A DNA stretch of 64,000 bases from Sipunculus nudus (lineage: Eukaryota > Annelida > Sipuncula > Golfingiida > Sipunculidae), in the NCBI GenBank assembly GCA_026874595.1, contig CM049313.1:34749159-34813158 (forward strand). The letters are read 5' to 3'. Shown one piece after another: positions 63,154-64,000 of this stretch. The notes beneath the pieces were generated by a model. The model was not told the DNA's origin. It saw nothing but the letters and a program-made list of their open reading frames with translations, and searched no databases. A program made the position numbers and the translations under genes. Every line of letters begins with the position of its first letter. Within the stretch, counting starts at the first letter, position 1.

Positions 63154-64000
63154 CTGTTACAAAAATAAGAATGAGACTGGTCATATTACATAAGGGGTTC
63201 TTAAATATCTTGGATATTCTTCGATTTTTTGTATTTCCACTGAGCACCCTTCATAGAGTTTCAACAACATAGTATTAAAAAAAGAATACCAACTTATCCT
63301 ATCCTTGATAAAAATCTAACATTACTATTATCTTAAACCTTTTATGTTTCAACATACTTATAAATTGGAAATTTTGCTTATATATAATTTTTGCAAATTT
63401 CCCAAGAGTGCCTTGATTTGCAAAAAAATTGCGAACAAAAATGCCTGCAAAAATTTAATTTTATTATACATTGTGATTTACATACAAATTATGCAGAGAC
63501 CACCTTGTAGTGCTGTTTTGTGTTAATGTATTTAAATGCACTGCATTACTGTATACCAATCATCTGTTGTCAGTGTTGGCTCTCATTGATACAATAATTT
63601 TCTTTTAGATTTCAATTAAATAAAATATCACCATGTGATTTGTGAAAATAATGTATATTTTACAGTATATTTGAAAGCACATATGATTCTTCTGATTTTC
63701 ATTCAGCCGCAGAATCATTCAAAGAAAACAAATAAATGGGTTAAAGAAAACAATGACAATTTTTTCATATTTCTAATTTTTAAGTTCTCCATCTATAACA
63801 AATGTCCATTCACGTCAGTGGTTTAAATTTTTATTCAATAAGTTCCTTTACCTACCTGTAAAGGTATCAATTTAATGCAAATATATATATACCGTGCAAC
63901 CCTTAAACATGTTATCAACATATGTGATTCAACCCTTACTCAGACAATTTCATAAAGAGTAAAACAGATAAATCTGTATGGGGATTAAGAGACATTTAAG
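63154..64000 (-). other. intron upstream of exon w1
   Basis: AT-rich; no cbEGF or TB exon can be read on the minus strand up to the window edge. Confidence 0.65.

Overview
The window is animal nuclear DNA: split genes with GT-AG introns, AT-rich sequence, a tRNA-derived SINE, a decayed pogo/Tigger element, a LINE fragment and many hairpin-ended repeats. The repeat style (blocks of a few hundred bases ending in GGAC-type microsatellites and terminal palindromes) is what I associate with bivalve molluscs. That assignment is inference; the exons alone only say invertebrate metazoan.

The dominant feature is the 3' part of a fibrillin gene on the minus strand (18322-63153). It has 24 coding exons totalling 3,998 nt (about 1,331 residues and a stop); the 5' part lies beyond position 64000. 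The splice phases agree throughout: phase 1 up to the last EGF module, then phase 2, then phase 0. Domain order is TB - 7 cbEGF - TB - 5 cbEGF - TB - 7 cbEGF/EGF - Pro/Tyr/Gly-rich unique region - RLKR processing site - C-terminal propeptide. That is the same order and number as human FBN1 from TB5 to the C terminus, so no coding module seems to be missing. Each TB domain is split over two exons. The last exons before the unique region fuse three and two cbEGF modules.

The left 18 kb holds a 31-bp minisatellite (1-506); an exon of an unrecognised basic-to-acidic protein on the minus strand (5595-6143); a LINE 3' end interrupted by a 3.1-kb repeat (8227-12421); a hairpin-ended repeat (14752-15796); and a 30-bp satellite in A-B-C higher-order array (15797-16440). 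The 3' flank of fibrillin follows.

The fibrillin introns are crowded with mobile DNA. At least five repeat families share one plan. One end has a short hairpin and, in four families, a CTAG or CTAA terminus when read on the minus strand, like a Helitron 3' end. In four families the other end is a long palindrome whose arm is complementary to a motif beside the first hairpin. I treat them as non-autonomous Helitron/Helentron-like elements. The introns also hold a Tigger pseudogene, a 1.4-kb TIR element with a visible empty site, a nested TIR element, and a SINE with a perfect 15-bp target duplication. One intron contains a 40-bp minisatellite made of copies of the end of a fibrillin exon plus its splice donor.

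Strand for the Helitron-like elements is given so that the CTRR-like end is 3'. Exons are numbered w1 to w24 in transcript order. All assignments come from reading the sequence; no database search was run.
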